Source of the DNA: Hyphomicrobiales bacterium
Lineage (GTDB): Bacteria; Pseudomonadota; Alphaproteobacteria; Rhizobiales; Rhizobiaceae
Direction of reading: 5' to 3'
Length of the DNA stretch: 64,000 bases
Assembly: GCA_900471515.1 (NCBI GenBank)
Contig: UCFC01000020.1
Span: 62,001 to 126,000 of the forward strand
In this document: positions 36,194 through 45,841 of the stretch, piece by piece
Layout: every line of letters starts with the position of its first letter
How positions within the stretch are numbered: position 1 is the first letter of the stretch
The notes under the pieces: generated by a model
Seen by the model: the letters and a program-made list of their open reading frames with translations, nothing else
The model's database searches: none
Told to the model about the DNA's origin: nothing
Translations under genes and position numbers: made by a program

Positions 36194-37651
36194 CTAACGC
36201 TTGATCTCCCACGTCGTGACGCGCTCGCCAGTTGCCGCATCCTTGCCGTCCTTGAGCTGAATGCCCTCGGCAGCAAGCGTGTCGCGGATCTTGTCGGCCT
36301 CGGCGAAATTCTTCGCCTTCAAGAACTCCAGCCGCGCCTTGACCCGCGCATCGACTTCCACAGCCACCGCCTCGTCGATCTCGGTTTTTTCGAGCAAGTC
36401 GAATCCGAGGAGTTTTGCAGAAGCTACTAACGTTGCGACGAGCATTTGTTGTTCTTGTTCGACTTCATGTTCGGAGACTGCGCCGCGCTCGTGGAATGCT
36501 GCAAACGCTGATCCCGCAATCGTTGACAATCGTTGAACTGCTCGCTGTGTGCTCAGATCATCAGCCAAAGCTTTCAAGACCTGTGGATCGATCGGTGCCG
36601 TTGATTGTGACGAAAGCAGCTCCGCCGCTCGCTTCCATTTAGAAAGAGTGTTCGAAGCCTCTATGAGCTTATTCCAAGTAAAGTCGATCGGCTCGCGGTA
36701 ATGCGTCATCAGCATGGCAAGGCGCAGCACCTCGCCCGGCCATTGCCGGCCGGCGAAGGTTTCCGTGTGCAGGAGCTCGTAGATGGTGACGAAATTGCCT
36801 TCCGATTTCGACATCTTGCGGCCCTCGACCTGCAGGAAGCCGTTATGCATCCAGACATTCGCCATCACGTCCGTGCCGTGGGCGCACCGCGACTGGGCGA
36901 TCTCGTTCTCATGGTGCGGGAAGATCAGGTCCAGACCACCGCCGTGAATATCGAAGACGTCGCCGAGATAGCGCCCGCTCATGGCCGAGCACTCGATATG
37001 CCAGCCCGGCCGGCCGCGGCCCCAGGGGCTTTCCCAGCCGGGTTCGTTGTCGTCCGAGAGTTTCCAGAGCACGAAATCGCCGGGGTTTTTCTTGTGCGCA
37101 TCGACGGCGACGCGGGCGCCGGCCTGCTGCTCGTCGAGATTGCGCTTCGAAAGCTGGCCGTAATCGGCCATCGATTTCGTGTCGAACAGCACTTCGCCCG
37201 AAGCCTGATAGGCATGGCCGCGCGCAATCAGCCGCTCGATGATCTCGATCATCTCGGCAATATTGTCGGTCGCCCGCGGCTGCACGGTCGGCTCCAGCGA
37301 ACCGAGCGCCCTGGCGTCTTCGAGGAACTGCGTCTCGGTCTTTTCCGTCACCGCCCGGATCGCCGCGTTCAGCGGCAGGCCCGGATAGTCGCGCAGCGCC
37401 CGCGCGTTGATCTTGTCGTCGACATCGGTGATGTTGCGCGCATAGGTGACATGGCTTTCGCCATAGACATGGCGCAGCAGGCGGAACAAGACGTCAAAGA
37501 CGATGACCGGCCGCGCATTGCCGATATGGGCGTAATCGTAGACCGTCGGGCCGCACACATACATGCGGACGTTTTCGGCATCGATCGGCTTGAAAACCGA
37601 TTTCTCCCGCGTCAGCGTGTTGTACAGCTTCAGTTCCGGCGTGCCGCCCAT
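36194..37651 (-). CDS. cysS: Cysteinyl-tRNA synthetase
   Basis: Charges tRNA-Cys; also supplies Cys for mycothiol-independent thiol pools. The 485-residue class I enzyme has HIGH-type [12 protein letters not shown], zinc ligands including VCGPTVYDY and [10 protein letters not shown] and HHENEIAQS, and KMSKS at [11 protein letters not shown]. The start ATG at 37651 has GGAG six bases upstream; the 24 codons before it are not family-like. Odd: about residues 320-427 (positions 36370-36690) have much lower GC and many codons rare elsewhere (ATA, TTA, GTA, CGA), while both ends are normal. The protein still reads as a continuous enzyme. Confidence 0.95.
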   Translation of the reverse strand: MGGTPELKLYNTLTREKSVFKPIDAENVRMYVCGPTVYDYAHIGNARPVIVFDVLFRLLRHVYGESHVTYARNITDVDDKINARALRDYPGLPLNAAIRAVTEKTETQFLEDARALGSLEPTVQPRATDNIAEMIEIIERLIARGHAYQASGEVLFDTKSMADYGQLSKRNLDEQQAGARVAVDAHKKNPGDFVLWKLSDDNEPGWESPWGRGRPGWHIECSAMSGRYLGDVFDIHGGGLDLIFPHHENEIAQSRCAHGTDVMANVWMHNGFLQVEGRKMSKSEGNFVTIYELLHTETFAGRQWPGEVLRLAMLMTHYREPIDFTWNKLIEASNTLSKWKRAAELLSSQSTAPIDPQVLKALADDLSTQRAVQRLSTIAGSAFAAFHERGAVSEHEVEQEQQMLVATLVASAKLLGFDLLEKTEIDEAVAVEVDARVKARLEFLKAKNFAEADKIRDTLAAEGIQLKDGKDAATGERVTTWEIKR

Positions 37652-37854
37652 TTCACTCTCCCAATATGCATAAGCAGAAAATAACCGCCGCCGGCAGGCC
37701 GGGGCGTTTCGCATCTTGGACATTTGGGAGACGAAAACGGCCAGGCCAGCTTTGGGCTAGCGAATAATCTTCCGGCAAATAATGCAGGTAACCGTTTTCA
37801 TGACGCGTTTTATGGCGCGGGATCGGGGTTTGGTCAAGTGAGTTGCCAAGCCAT

Positions 37855-37890
37855 TTCCCACATTGTCGTTTGCGTCACGAAATGTGGGAA
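37855..37890 (-). terminator. Inverted repeat after the SDR gene
   Basis: Perfect ten-base arms TTCCCACATT / AATGTGGGAA around a 16-base loop, beginning 11 bases past the SDR stop (minus strand). There is no T run, so an operator or bidirectional stop in the 250-base cysS-SDR gap are both possible. Confidence 0.4.
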
Positions 37891-37901
37891 GGAGGATCGA
37901 C

Positions 37902-38642
37902 TCAGCCCGGCAGCCGGTAATCCGCCAGCTTGTTCTCGCGCACGATGAACAGCTTGCCGGTCTCCGTCACGCCGGGGCCGAGCAGGGGAAGGATCGCTTT
38001 GGCCACTTCGGACGGATGCGGCAGGCTCATCGGGTCTTCGCCGGGAACCGCCTGCGCCCGCATGGCCGTGCGCGTCGCACCCGGATCGACGCTGGTGATG
38101 CGCAGCGGCGTCGATTGCGTCTCGCCGGCCCAGGTGCGCGCCAGCGCCTCGACGGCGGCCTTGGAGGCCGAATAGGCGCTCCAGAACGGGCGGCACTTGT
38201 GGGCCGCGCCCGAGGACATGATGACGGCGCGGCCGGCATCCGAGTGGGTCAGCAGCGGGTCGACCGAGCGGATGAGGCGCCAGGTGGCGTTGACGTTGAT
38301 GTTCATCACCTTCTCGAACACCTTCGCCTCGATATGGCCGATCGGCGAGATGACGCCGAGCATGCCGGCATTGGCGACGAGAATGTCGAGCTTGCCCCAG
38401 CGCTCGAAGATCGAGCCGCCGAGACGGTCGATCGCTTCCATGTCTGCGAGGTCGAAGGGGACGAGCGTGGCCGAGCCGCCGACGGCCTTGATCGCGTCGT
38501 CGAGTTCTTCCAGCCCGCCGACGGTGCGCGCGCAGGCGATCACATGCGCGCCGGCCTTGGCGAGTTCGAGGGCGGTGAAATAGCCGATGCCGCGCGAAGC
38601 GCCCGTCACCAGCGCGATCCTGCCTTCAAGATTGATGTTCAT
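37902..38642 (-). CDS. Short-chain dehydrogenase/reductase
   Basis: 246-residue NAD(P)-dependent Rossmann-fold oxidoreductase. Cofactor motif TGASRGIGYF, DLADME, NAG in VANAGMLG, and the catalytic Ser with YSASK (SSGAAHKCRPFWSAYSASK). ATG at 38642 is preceded by GGGGCAG; 14 further in-frame codons upstream have no support. It follows purF, its usual rhizobial neighbour. Substrate unknown. Confidence 0.9.
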   Translation of the reverse strand: MNINLEGRIALVTGASRGIGYFTALELAKAGAHVIACARTVGGLEELDDAIKAVGGSATLVPFDLADMEAIDRLGGSIFERWGKLDILVANAGMLGVISPIGHIEAKVFEKVMNINVNATWRLIRSVDPLLTHSDAGRAVIMSSGAAHKCRPFWSAYSASKAAVEALARTWAGETQSTPLRITSVDPGATRTAMRAQAVPGEDPMSLPHPSEVAKAILPLLGPGVTETGKLFIVRENKLADYRLPG

Positions 38643-38670
38643 CTGCCCCGGTCCCGCATGTGCTTGATAA

Positions 38671-38696
38671 GATAAGGGGCGCAATAAGCGCCCCGG
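38671..38696 (-). terminator. Terminator after purF
   Basis: GGGGCGC / GCGCCCC, a perfect seven-base stem with a five-base loop, followed on the minus strand by TTATCTTATC, 30 bases after the purF stop. Confidence 0.6.
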
Positions 38697-38726
38697 ATCG
38701 GAAAGTCAAAGCGCAACAGCATCGCC

Positions 38727-40217
38727 TCAACCGTTGCTGGCGAGCATGGAAATCTTGTTCCCCATGGACTCGCCGTTCTTGTCGAGCAGGCGGGTCGGGT
38801 AGTCGCCGGTGAAATAATGGTCGGTGAACTGCGGCCGGGCCGGGTTGCGGTCCTCGCCGCCGACGGCGCGATAGAGGCCGTTGATCGACAGGAAGGCGAG
38901 CGAATCCGCGCCGATATATTTCGCCATGGCTTGGACATCGGCATACTGGTTGGCGAGCAGCTTGTCGGCGTCAGGCGTATCGATGCCGTAGAAATCCGGG
39001 AAGAAGATCATCGGGCTCGCAACGCGGATATGCACTTCCCTGGCGCCGGCCTCGCGGATCATCTGCACGATCTTCAGCGAAGTCGTGCCGCGCACGATGG
39101 AATCGTCCACCAACACCACGCGCTTGCCTTCGATCATCGCCCGGTTGGCGGAATGTTTCAGCTTCACGCCGAAGGCGCGGATCTGCTGCGTCGGCTCGAT
39201 GAAGGTGCGGCCGACATAGTGGTTGCGGATGATGCCGTATTCGAACGGAATGCCGCTTTCCTGCGCATAACCGAGGGCCGCAGGCGTGCCGCCATCGGGA
39301 ACCGGCACGATCACGTCGGCATCGACGGGCGATTCCTTGGCGAGGTTCATGCCCATGTTCTTGCGCGTCGTATAGACGTTGCGGCCGCCGACGACCGAGT
39401 CCGGGCGGGCGAAATAGACATATTCGAACAGGCAGAGCCGCTCGGGCTGCTGCTTGTTCGGCTTGCGGGCATCGATGCTGATCGAACCGTCGGGCTGGAT
39501 TTCGCAGATGACGACCTCGCCGTTCTCCACGTCGCGGATGAACTTGGCGCCGATAATGTCGAGCGCGCAGGTTTCCGAGCAGAAGATCGGCTTGCCGTCG
39601 AGTTCGCCCATGACGAGCGGGCGGATGCCGGTGGGGTCGCGTGCCGCAATCAGCTTCGTGCGCGTCATGGCGAGCATCGAATAGCCGCCTTCCATCTGGC
39701 GGATGGCGTCGATGAAGCGGTCGGCGGTGGAGGTGTGGCGCGAGCGGGCGATGAGGTGCAGGACGACTTCGGTATCGGATGTCGACTGACAGATGGCGCC
39801 GGTGGCGATGATCTGGCGGCGCAGCGTCAGGCCGTTGGTGAAATTGCCGTTATGGGCAATGGCGATGCCGCCTTCTTCCAGTTCGGCAAACAGCGGCTGC
39901 ACGTTGCGCATCGCCACTTCGCCCGTCGTCGAATAGCGCGTATGGCCGATCGAGATGCTGCCGGGCAGGCGGGCGAGCGTCATCGGATTGGTATAGTGGT
40001 CGCCGACGAGGCCCATATGGCGCTCCTGGTGGAAGCGCTTGCCGTCGAAGGAGACGATGCCGGCCGCTTCCTGCCCGCGATGCTGGAGCGCGTGCAGGCC
40101 GAGCGCCGTCAGCGCCGCGGCATCGTCATGTCCCAGAATTCCGAAAACGCCGCATTCTTCATGCAGCGTATCTCCGTCGAGCGGATCGTCAATCGGGAAG
40201 GAATGGGACTGGTTCAT
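38727..40217 (-). CDS. purF: Amidophosphoribosyltransferase
   Basis: First committed step of purine synthesis: glutamine plus PRPP to phosphoribosylamine. The 496-residue protein has a 21-residue leader before CGVFG, so Cys22 must become the N-terminal nucleophile after processing. The glutaminase domain (to about 240) contains GHTRYSTTG and AHNGNFTN; the phosphoribosyltransferase domain has VVLVDDSIVRGTTS. The cysteines that hold an iron-sulfur cluster in the Bacillus-type enzyme are not evident near the C-terminus (TDHYFTGDYPT). It follows cvpA in the conserved radA-cvpA-purF order. Confidence 0.96.
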   Translation of the reverse strand: MNQSHSFPIDDPLDGDTLHEECGVFGILGHDDAAALTALGLHALQHRGQEAAGIVSFDGKRFHQERHMGLVGDHYTNPMTLARLPGSISIGHTRYSTTGEVAMRNVQPLFAELEEGGIAIAHNGNFTNGLTLRRQIIATGAICQSTSDTEVVLHLIARSRHTSTADRFIDAIRQMEGGYSMLAMTRTKLIAARDPTGIRPLVMGELDGKPIFCSETCALDIIGAKFIRDVENGEVVICEIQPDGSISIDARKPNKQQPERLCLFEYVYFARPDSVVGGRNVYTTRKNMGMNLAKESPVDADVIVPVPDGGTPAALGYAQESGIPFEYGIIRNHYVGRTFIEPTQQIRAFGVKLKHSANRAMIEGKRVVLVDDSIVRGTTSLKIVQMIREAGAREVHIRVASPMIFFPDFYGIDTPDADKLLANQYADVQAMAKYIGADSLAFLSINGLYRAVGGEDRNPARPQFTDHYFTGDYPTRLLDKNGESMGNKISMLASNG

Positions 40218-40445
40218 TTCTGCGGGCCTCTGCTCTCACAAGAATGGATCGGCTTTCCTGCAGCATGATACCGGAAATCTCTGAGCTTTCCGATAGGTCA
40301 TGCCGAACGGCATCTGCCTCAAAGCCCGCTTGCCGGCTCTGAAACGGCTGAGGCCCGGCAGAGCGGAATGCCCGGCCGGACCTTGGTCTTACGTCCCGCT
40401 CAAATGGCAATTGCCAGGCCGCGGGTCAAGCTCGTGAACACTGCG

Positions 40446-41066
40446 TCAATTCGATGGCTGCTGTGCGCCATTGGCAGGCGCGGGTGCTGCGTCTTCCGCC
40501 GGAGCCTGATCGCTGGCCGGCGCATTCTCTTCCGTCGTGTGCGCGCCCTGAAGCTTCTCCGTAATGCTCTTCTGGATCATCTGGGCGAATTCATCCGGCA
40601 GGACCGCCTGCAGGCGAACGACGAGCGAATCCAGGAACGGCTTCGATTTGGCATTGTTGACCCAGGCCGGGCGGTGGTCGGCATCGACCAGCCAGTTCCA
40701 GAAGGCAACAGCGACGACGAGCAGAAGTATGCCGCGCGCTGCGCCGAAGAGGAAGCCCAAAGTGCGGTCGAGCGCGCCGATGCGGCTGTCGATGATGAAA
40801 TCGGCGATCTTCATCGTGATGAAGGAGATGACGATCAGCGCGATCAGGAAGACGACGGCAGCCGAGCCGACGATGGCGATGCGGTCGTCGTCGGTATATT
40901 TCTTCGCATAAGGCACGAGATAGGGGTAGAGATAGTAGGCGGCGGCTGCCGAGCCGCCCCAGCTCGCGATCGAGAGGATTTCGCGCGAGAAGCCGCGGAC
41001 CATTGCCAATACGGCGGAGAAGAGCACGACGCCGATGACAATACCGTCGAAAATCGTAATGGGCAT
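40446..41066 (-). CDS. cvpA: CvpA-family membrane protein
   Basis: 206-residue inner-membrane protein with four spans in the first 150 residues, of the colicin-V-production family. FDGIVIGVVLFSAVLAMVRGFSREIL at the start is the family signature. The C-terminal 40 residues are Ala/Pro/Glu-rich and probably cytoplasmic and flexible. Role is unclear; the gene is commonly linked to purF, as here (228 bases upstream of it). GGAGTGG precedes the ATG. Confidence 0.93.
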   Translation of the reverse strand: MPITIFDGIVIGVVLFSAVLAMVRGFSREILSIASWGGSAAAAYYLYPYLVPYAKKYTDDDRIAIVGSAAVVFLIALIVISFITMKIADFIIDSRIGALDRTLGFLFGAARGILLLVVAVAFWNWLVDADHRPAWVNNAKSKPFLDSLVVRLQAVLPDEFAQMIQKSITEKLQGAHTTEENAPASDQAPAEDAAPAPANGAQQPSN

Positions 41067-41156
41067 ATAAATTCCACTCCAGACTGCCGCCTTGCCGGCC
41101 GCGTCGCGCCTTGTTTTGGCTGATCCTATAGCATCTCCGCTATTGGTGATGAAGGA

Positions 41157-42557
41157 TCAAACGTCTTCTTCCACACGCTGCAGCGCCCCTTTCGATCCGG
41201 CAATGCGCGCGACCAGATCCGGCAGGCTCTCGATCTCGCTCCAGCGGCCGCTGCCCTTCGGCAGATCGGCGGAGCCGGATGGGAGCAGAGCCGCCGAAAA
41301 CCCCAGCTTTTCGGCTTCTTTAAGGCGCTGGGCGGTTTGCGCAACCGGCCGGACGGCGCCCGACAGACTGACTTCGCCGAAATAGACGCAATCGGCCGGA
41401 AGGGCAATACCGGCAAGTGAGGAAACGAGGGCCGACGCCACCGCCAGATCGGCCGCCGGTTCGGAGATGCGAAGGCCGCCGGCAATGTTGAGATAGACGT
41501 CGTGCTGGCCGAGCCGCACGCCGCAATGGGCTTCCAGAACCGCAAGGATCATCGACAGGCGGGCGGAGTCCCAGCCGACGACGGCGCGTCGCGGCGTGCC
41601 GAGCGAAGTCGGCGCCACCAGCGCCTGAACCTCGACGAGCACGGGCCGCGTGCCCTCCATGCCGGCAAAGACGGCTGCCCCCGGCGATTTTTCGTTGCGC
41701 TCGCCGAGGAAGAGTTCGGACGGGTTGGCGACTTCGCGCAGGCCCTTGTCCGACATTTCGAAGACGCCGATCTCGTCGGTCGGCCCGAAACGGTTCTTGA
41801 CCGTGCGCAGGATGCGGTAGTGATGGCCGCGGTCGCCTTCGAAATAGAGTACGGCGTCGACCATGTGCTCGACGACGCGCGGGCCGGCGATCTGGCCGTC
41901 CTTGGTCACATGGCCGACAAGCACCATGGCCGCACCCGTCTGCTTGGCGAAACGGATCATCGACTGAACGCCGGTGCGCACCTGCGTCACCGTGCCCGGC
42001 GCGGATTCGGCAAGCTCGCTCCAGAGCGTCTGGATGGAATCGATGATGACAAGGTCGGGGCGTTTTCCTTCCGCGAGCGTCGCCAGAATGTCCTCGACAT
42101 TGGTTTCGGCCGCCAGCAGCACATCGGTATCGGCCGCCGCCAGGCGCTGGGCGCGCAGACGCACCTGCGCCACCGCCTCTTCGCCCGAGACATAGATGAT
42201 CCGGTGCCCGCGCCGCGACAGCGCTGCGGCCGCCTGCATGAGCAGCGTCGACTTGCCGATACCGGGATCGCCGCCGACCAGCACCGCCGAGCCGCGCACG
42301 AAGCCGCCGCCGGTGACGCGGTCGAGTTCGGAAATGCCGGTATGGATGCGCGGCGCTTCCTCGATCTCGCCCGACAGCGCCGTCAGCGCCACCGGCCGGC
42401 CCTTCTTCGGCGTCTTGGCCGGGCCGCCGCCGATGCCGCCCATCGGGTCTTCCTCGACGATGGTGTTCCACTCGCCGCAATTGTCGCATTTGCCGGCCCA
42501 GCGGTTATGCACCGCGCCGCAGCTCTGGCAGATGAATTGTGTTCTGGCCTTGGCCAT
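41157..42557 (-). CDS. radA: DNA repair protein RadA
   Basis: RecA-like ATPase that helps branch migration and processing of recombination intermediates. The 466-residue protein has the C4 zinc finger CQSCGAVHNRWAGKCDNCG, Walker A GGDPGIGKSTLL, the RadA-specific KNRFG motif in VKNRFGPTDEIGVFEM, and a Lon-protease-like C-terminal domain (about 290-455). The ATG at 42557 is preferred to a TTG one codon earlier. First gene of the radA-cvpA-purF direction. Confidence 0.96.
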   Translation of the reverse strand: MAKARTQFICQSCGAVHNRWAGKCDNCGEWNTIVEEDPMGGIGGGPAKTPKKGRPVALTALSGEIEEAPRIHTGISELDRVTGGGFVRGSAVLVGGDPGIGKSTLLMQAAAALSRRGHRIIYVSGEEAVAQVRLRAQRLAAADTDVLLAAETNVEDILATLAEGKRPDLVIIDSIQTLWSELAESAPGTVTQVRTGVQSMIRFAKQTGAAMVLVGHVTKDGQIAGPRVVEHMVDAVLYFEGDRGHHYRILRTVKNRFGPTDEIGVFEMSDKGLREVANPSELFLGERNEKSPGAAVFAGMEGTRPVLVEVQALVAPTSLGTPRRAVVGWDSARLSMILAVLEAHCGVRLGQHDVYLNIAGGLRISEPAADLAVASALVSSLAGIALPADCVYFGEVSLSGAVRPVAQTAQRLKEAEKLGFSAALLPSGSADLPKGSGRWSEIESLPDLVARIAGSKGALQRVEEDV

Positions 42558-42671
42558 CAATGACTGCTTTCAGGTAGGGGCACGCAAGTGCCCGAATCGG
42601 ATTTCCGCCCCAGAGCATATCCGTTTTTTCTTCGAAACACGGACAAGCTCCATCTCTTTGCTTTTGCGCAG

Positions 42672-42713
42672 TCCCGGACGCAAAACCGCTGCGCATTTTT
42701 GCTGGAATTGTTT
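42672..42713. repeat. Short palindromic intergenic repeat, single copy (inverted)
   Basis: CCGGACGCAAAACCGCTGCGC, centre, then TTTTTGCTGGAATTGTT: an inverted copy of the family at 29353, in the divergent gap between radA and the LysE gene, the only divergent location in this window. Confidence 0.78.
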
Positions 42714-42803
42714 CGGACAATGGCTTCCGGCACCGATCAAAACTAATGATTTTCCCATCAGCGGCCGGGCTGGCAACATCCGCAGCCTGATAAAGGATAC
42801 GTA

Positions 42804-43439
42804 ATGCTCGATTATTCGCTCGCCCACTGGATCGGTTTCTTCACGGCAGCGGTTCTCCTGAACCTCTCGCCCGGTCCCGATATGGCCTTCATCCTCGGCC
42901 ACACGATCAAGGGCGACACGCGCGCCGGTTTCTCGGCCGTTTTCGGCATCTGGACCGGCGCCTGCATGCATGTGCTTCTGGCCGCTTTCGGCCTGTCGGC
43001 GATCCTTGCCGCCTCGGCCATCGCCTTTTCCACGATCAAATGGATAGGCGCGATCTATCTCGTCTGGCTCGGCATCCAGGCGCTGCACTCGAAAGGCGAG
43101 GGCGGTTTTGTTCGTGCGGCGGGCGAGACGCTCGGCTGGCAGCGCATTTATCGGCAGGGCGTGCTGGTCTCGCTGCTCAATCCGAAGGTTGCGATCTTCT
43201 TTCTCGCCTTCCTGCCGCAATTCGTCGTGGCGGGCGCAGGCCCGGCATGGCTGCAGCTTGCCGTCCACGGCGGCCTCGTCATCGTCGTGGCCGCCTTCAT
43301 CGAGCCGCCGCTGATCCTTGCGGGAGGGCGGCTTGCCGATCTCTTCAGGCAGAATGCGAAGATCGGCCTGTGGCTCGACCGCGGTCTCGGCGCGTTGTTC
43401 GTGGCGCTCGGCGTCCGCCTCGCGCTCACCACCCGCTGA
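42804..43439 (+). CDS. LysE/RhtB-family exporter
   Basis: 211-residue inner-membrane protein with six spans, of the LysE/RhtB family that exports amino acids such as lysine, threonine or homoserine lactone precursors. NLSPGPDMAFILGHTIKGDTRAG is the diagnostic N-terminal motif, and SLLNPKVAIFFLAFLPQF the mid-protein one. AAAGGA lies before the ATG. It is inserted between radA and alr; its stop is three bases from the alr stop on the other strand. Substrate unknown. Confidence 0.92.
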   Translation: MLDYSLAHWIGFFTAAVLLNLSPGPDMAFILGHTIKGDTRAGFSAVFGIWTGACMHVLLAAFGLSAILAASAIAFSTIKWIGAIYLVWLGIQALHSKGEGGFVRAAGETLGWQRIYRQGVLVSLLNPKVAIFFLAFLPQFVVAGAGPAWLQLAVHGGLVIVVAAFIEPPLILAGGRLADLFRQNAKIGLWLDRGLGALFVALGVRLALTTR

Positions 43440-43441
43440 GG

Positions 43442-44608
43442 CTATTCCTCGTCCGTCACGTATTTGCGCTCGTGGCGCAGGCCGATGCTCGTCAGCATCT
43501 CGTAGCCGATCGTGCCCGCGGCCTTGGCCGCCTCGTCGACGGGAATGTTCTTGCCGAAAAGCTCGATATAGTCGCCGGCGCGCACGGCACCGTCCGGCAG
43601 GTCGGTCACGTCGAAGATCGTCTGGTCCATGGTGATGCGGCCGGCGACCGGCACCTTGCGGCCGGCAATGAAGCCCTGTCCGCCCTGCGGCACGGCCTGG
43701 CGCAACGGCACGCCCCCGCTCGACTGGCTGCGCATATAGCCGTCGGCATAACCGGCCGAAACGATCGCCAGCCGGCTGTCGCGGCCAAGCTCCAGCGCCC
43801 GCCCGTAGCTCACGGTTTCGCCGGCCTTGACCGTGCGGACCTGGATGATGCGTGCCTCGGCCGTTGCCACCGGACGCATCGGGTTCGCCATGCCGTTGAC
43901 GGCCTGCCCGCCATAGATCGCGATGCCCGGCCGGGTAAGATCGAAGTGGTAGTCGTCCCCGAGGAAGATGCCGCCGGAGGCCGCCAGGCTTGAATCGATA
44001 CCTTCATAGGCGGCGCTAACCCTGCGGAATGATTCAAGCTGCTGCCTGTTCATGACAGAGGAGTGGTCGTCGCCGCAGGCAAGATGGCTCATGACCAGCA
44101 CGGGCGAAAAACTCGCCGGCCGCGAGACGTCGTCGGCGAGCGCGATGGCCTCGTCGACTGTCAGGCCGAGCCGGTTGAAGCCGGTATCGACATGCAGCGC
44201 GCAAGGGTAGTCGCCGTAGTCGGCAAGTACCGCCATCCAGAAGGCAAGCTGCTCTTCCGAGGCGATGATCGGCACAAGGTCGTTTTCGAAGAAGCGCCGC
44301 TCGGTGCCGGGCCAGATGCCGGCGAGCACGAAGATGCGGGCCTCGGGGGCAAACATGCGCAGCGTTACGCCCTCATCGACGGTTGCCACGAAGAAATCCC
44401 GCGCGCCGGCGAGATAGAGCGCTTCGCCGGCATCCTCGATCCCCATCCCGTAGGCATCCGCCTTGACGACGGCGGCCGTGCGCGCCTTGCCGGAACGCCG
44501 CGCCATGTCCCGCCAGTTGTCGGTGAGCGCCGTCAGGTCGACGGTCAGCCGCAGGCCGGCGGAGGCAAAAAGGTCGTCGTCTTCGAAGGGGATGGAAAAA
44601 TCTGTCAT
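43442..44608 (-). CDS. alr: Alanine racemase
   Basis: PLP enzyme that makes D-alanine for peptidoglycan. The 388-residue protein has the PLP lysine in AVVKADAYGMG (about residue 49), the HVDTGFNRLGL segment, and the catalytic tyrosine in VSAGYADGYMRS (near 280). An extra 15-residue acidic N-terminus precedes LRLTVDLTALTDNW. Upstream on the same strand, beyond the AraC/azl insert, lies dnaB, the usual alphaproteobacterial neighbour. Confidence 0.95.
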   Translation of the reverse strand: MTDFSIPFEDDDLFASAGLRLTVDLTALTDNWRDMARRSGKARTAAVVKADAYGMGIEDAGEALYLAGARDFFVATVDEGVTLRMFAPEARIFVLAGIWPGTERRFFENDLVPIIASEEQLAFWMAVLADYGDYPCALHVDTGFNRLGLTVDEAIALADDVSRPASFSPVLVMSHLACGDDHSSVMNRQQLESFRRVSAAYEGIDSSLAASGGIFLGDDYHFDLTRPGIAIYGGQAVNGMANPMRPVATAEARIIQVRTVKAGETVSYGRALELGRDSRLAIVSAGYADGYMRSQSSGGVPLRQAVPQGGQGFIAGRKVPVAGRITMDQTIFDVTDLPDGAVRAGDYIELFGKNIPVDEAAKAAGTIGYEMLTSIGLRHERKYVTDEE

Positions 44609-44762
44609 GAATCGCCGCGCTGAAAGGGAAAGGAAAATGCTGCCAATACTCTAGAGGCCATTGTGGCAAAGAGAAAGCATGAGGGGGCGACATAGCGGGC
44701 TTTCCTCACATGCGATCACTTTTGTTCAAGACGCAGGCAGGCCGCCGCGCTAATCTTGCGGG

Positions 44763-45620
44763 ATGCAGAACGTATCGCAGAAAGAGGCGGCAGAGGCCAT
44801 GCCGCTTGCCAAGGTGGAAACGGCCCGCTTCTGGCGGGACAGCCGCTTCCGCGACATGGAGTGCCTGAGCGCCAGCTTCCTCACGCATGAATATGCGCCG
44901 CACGCCCATGACACGTTCAGCATCGGCGCGATCGAAAGCGGCAGCCAGATCGCCACGCTGGGCGGCAGGCGGGAGGAGACCGGCCCCGGCGACCTCTATC
45001 TGATCGATCCCGGCGTCGTCCACGACGGCGCTCCCGGCGGCGAGGGCTATCGCTACCGGATGATCTACCCGGACACGAAGCTCTTCATCGATATTCTGGA
45101 AGACGTCACCGGCAAGGCCTTCAACGCGACGCCGTCCTTTGCCGGGCCGCTGCCGCGCGATCCGCAGCTTGCCAAAGCCTTCCACATCGCCCATCGCACC
45201 CTTGAAAGCGGTGCCGGCGCGCTGGAATCCGATGAAAGCATGTTCTCGGTGCTGGCCGCGATCTTCGCCCGTTACGGCAGCACGCTTGTCGTGCCCGTCG
45301 ATACCAAGGAACGCAGCGCCGTCGCCCGCGCCCGCGATTACCTGATCGAGAATTTCGACAGCGATGTCGGCCTTGAGGAACTGGCCGGGGTGGCGGGACT
45401 GAGCCGCGCCCATCTGATCCGTGCGTTCCGCCGGGAATATCACATTACCCCGCACGCCTTCCTGACGGACCGGCGCGTGCTCGTTGCCCGGCAGCTGCTG
45501 AGGGAAGGCCGCATGCCGGCCGATGTCGCGGTCGAATGCGGCTTTGCCGACCAGGCGCATTTCACCCGCCACTTCAAGTCGCGCACCGGCGTCACGCCCG
45601 GCCAGTTCCGCGCCGGTTAG
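44763..45620 (+). CDS. AraC-family transcriptional regulator
   Basis: 285-residue regulator: N-terminal cupin-like sensing domain (about 35-150, with HEYAPHAHDTFSIG and GDLYLIDPGVVHDG) and a C-terminal double helix-turn-helix (about 185-283, VGLEELAGVAGLSRAHLIRAFRREYHITPHAF and ECGFADQAHFTRHFKSRTGVTPGQFR). This layout is typical of regulators next to amino-acid exporter genes, and azlCD follow downstream, so it probably controls them; that is inference. The ATG at 44799 has a ribosome-like GAGG and is an alternative start. Confidence 0.92.
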   Translation: MQNVSQKEAAEAMPLAKVETARFWRDSRFRDMECLSASFLTHEYAPHAHDTFSIGAIESGSQIATLGGRREETGPGDLYLIDPGVVHDGAPGGEGYRYRMIYPDTKLFIDILEDVTGKAFNATPSFAGPLPRDPQLAKAFHIAHRTLESGAGALESDESMFSVLAAIFARYGSTLVVPVDTKERSAVARARDYLIENFDSDVGLEELAGVAGLSRAHLIRAFRREYHITPHAFLTDRRVLVARQLLREGRMPADVAVECGFADQAHFTRHFKSRTGVTPGQFRAG

Positions 45621-45708
45621 CGCCTCTTCTGGCCGGGATGCTTAAATCCGGCCGCGAAAGACACCAAATCACTTTCGTTCAATACAGGCTTCCATGCTCC
45701 CGGCTAGA

Positions 45709-45812
45709 GCAATTCCAGCAAAGGCGTGAAACGGTTTTGCGTCCGGAATTGTAGAGAAAACAATGAGCTAGAGCGTTGAAGGCGACTGCGTTTTCGCCGG
45801 AAATGCTCTACG
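45709..45812. repeat. Palindromic repeat plus a second related palindrome
   Basis: A copy of the family at 29353 (GCAATTCCAGCAAAG ... GGTTTTGCGTCCGGAATTG, 45709-45752) is followed by a different palindrome, AGAGCGTTGAAGGCGACTGC ... GCCGGAAATGCTCT (45771-45812). Both lie between the AraC gene and azlC, in the azlC leader. Confidence 0.75.
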
Positions 45813-45841
45813 CCTCGGCCATCTTGATGTGGAGGTTGCCA

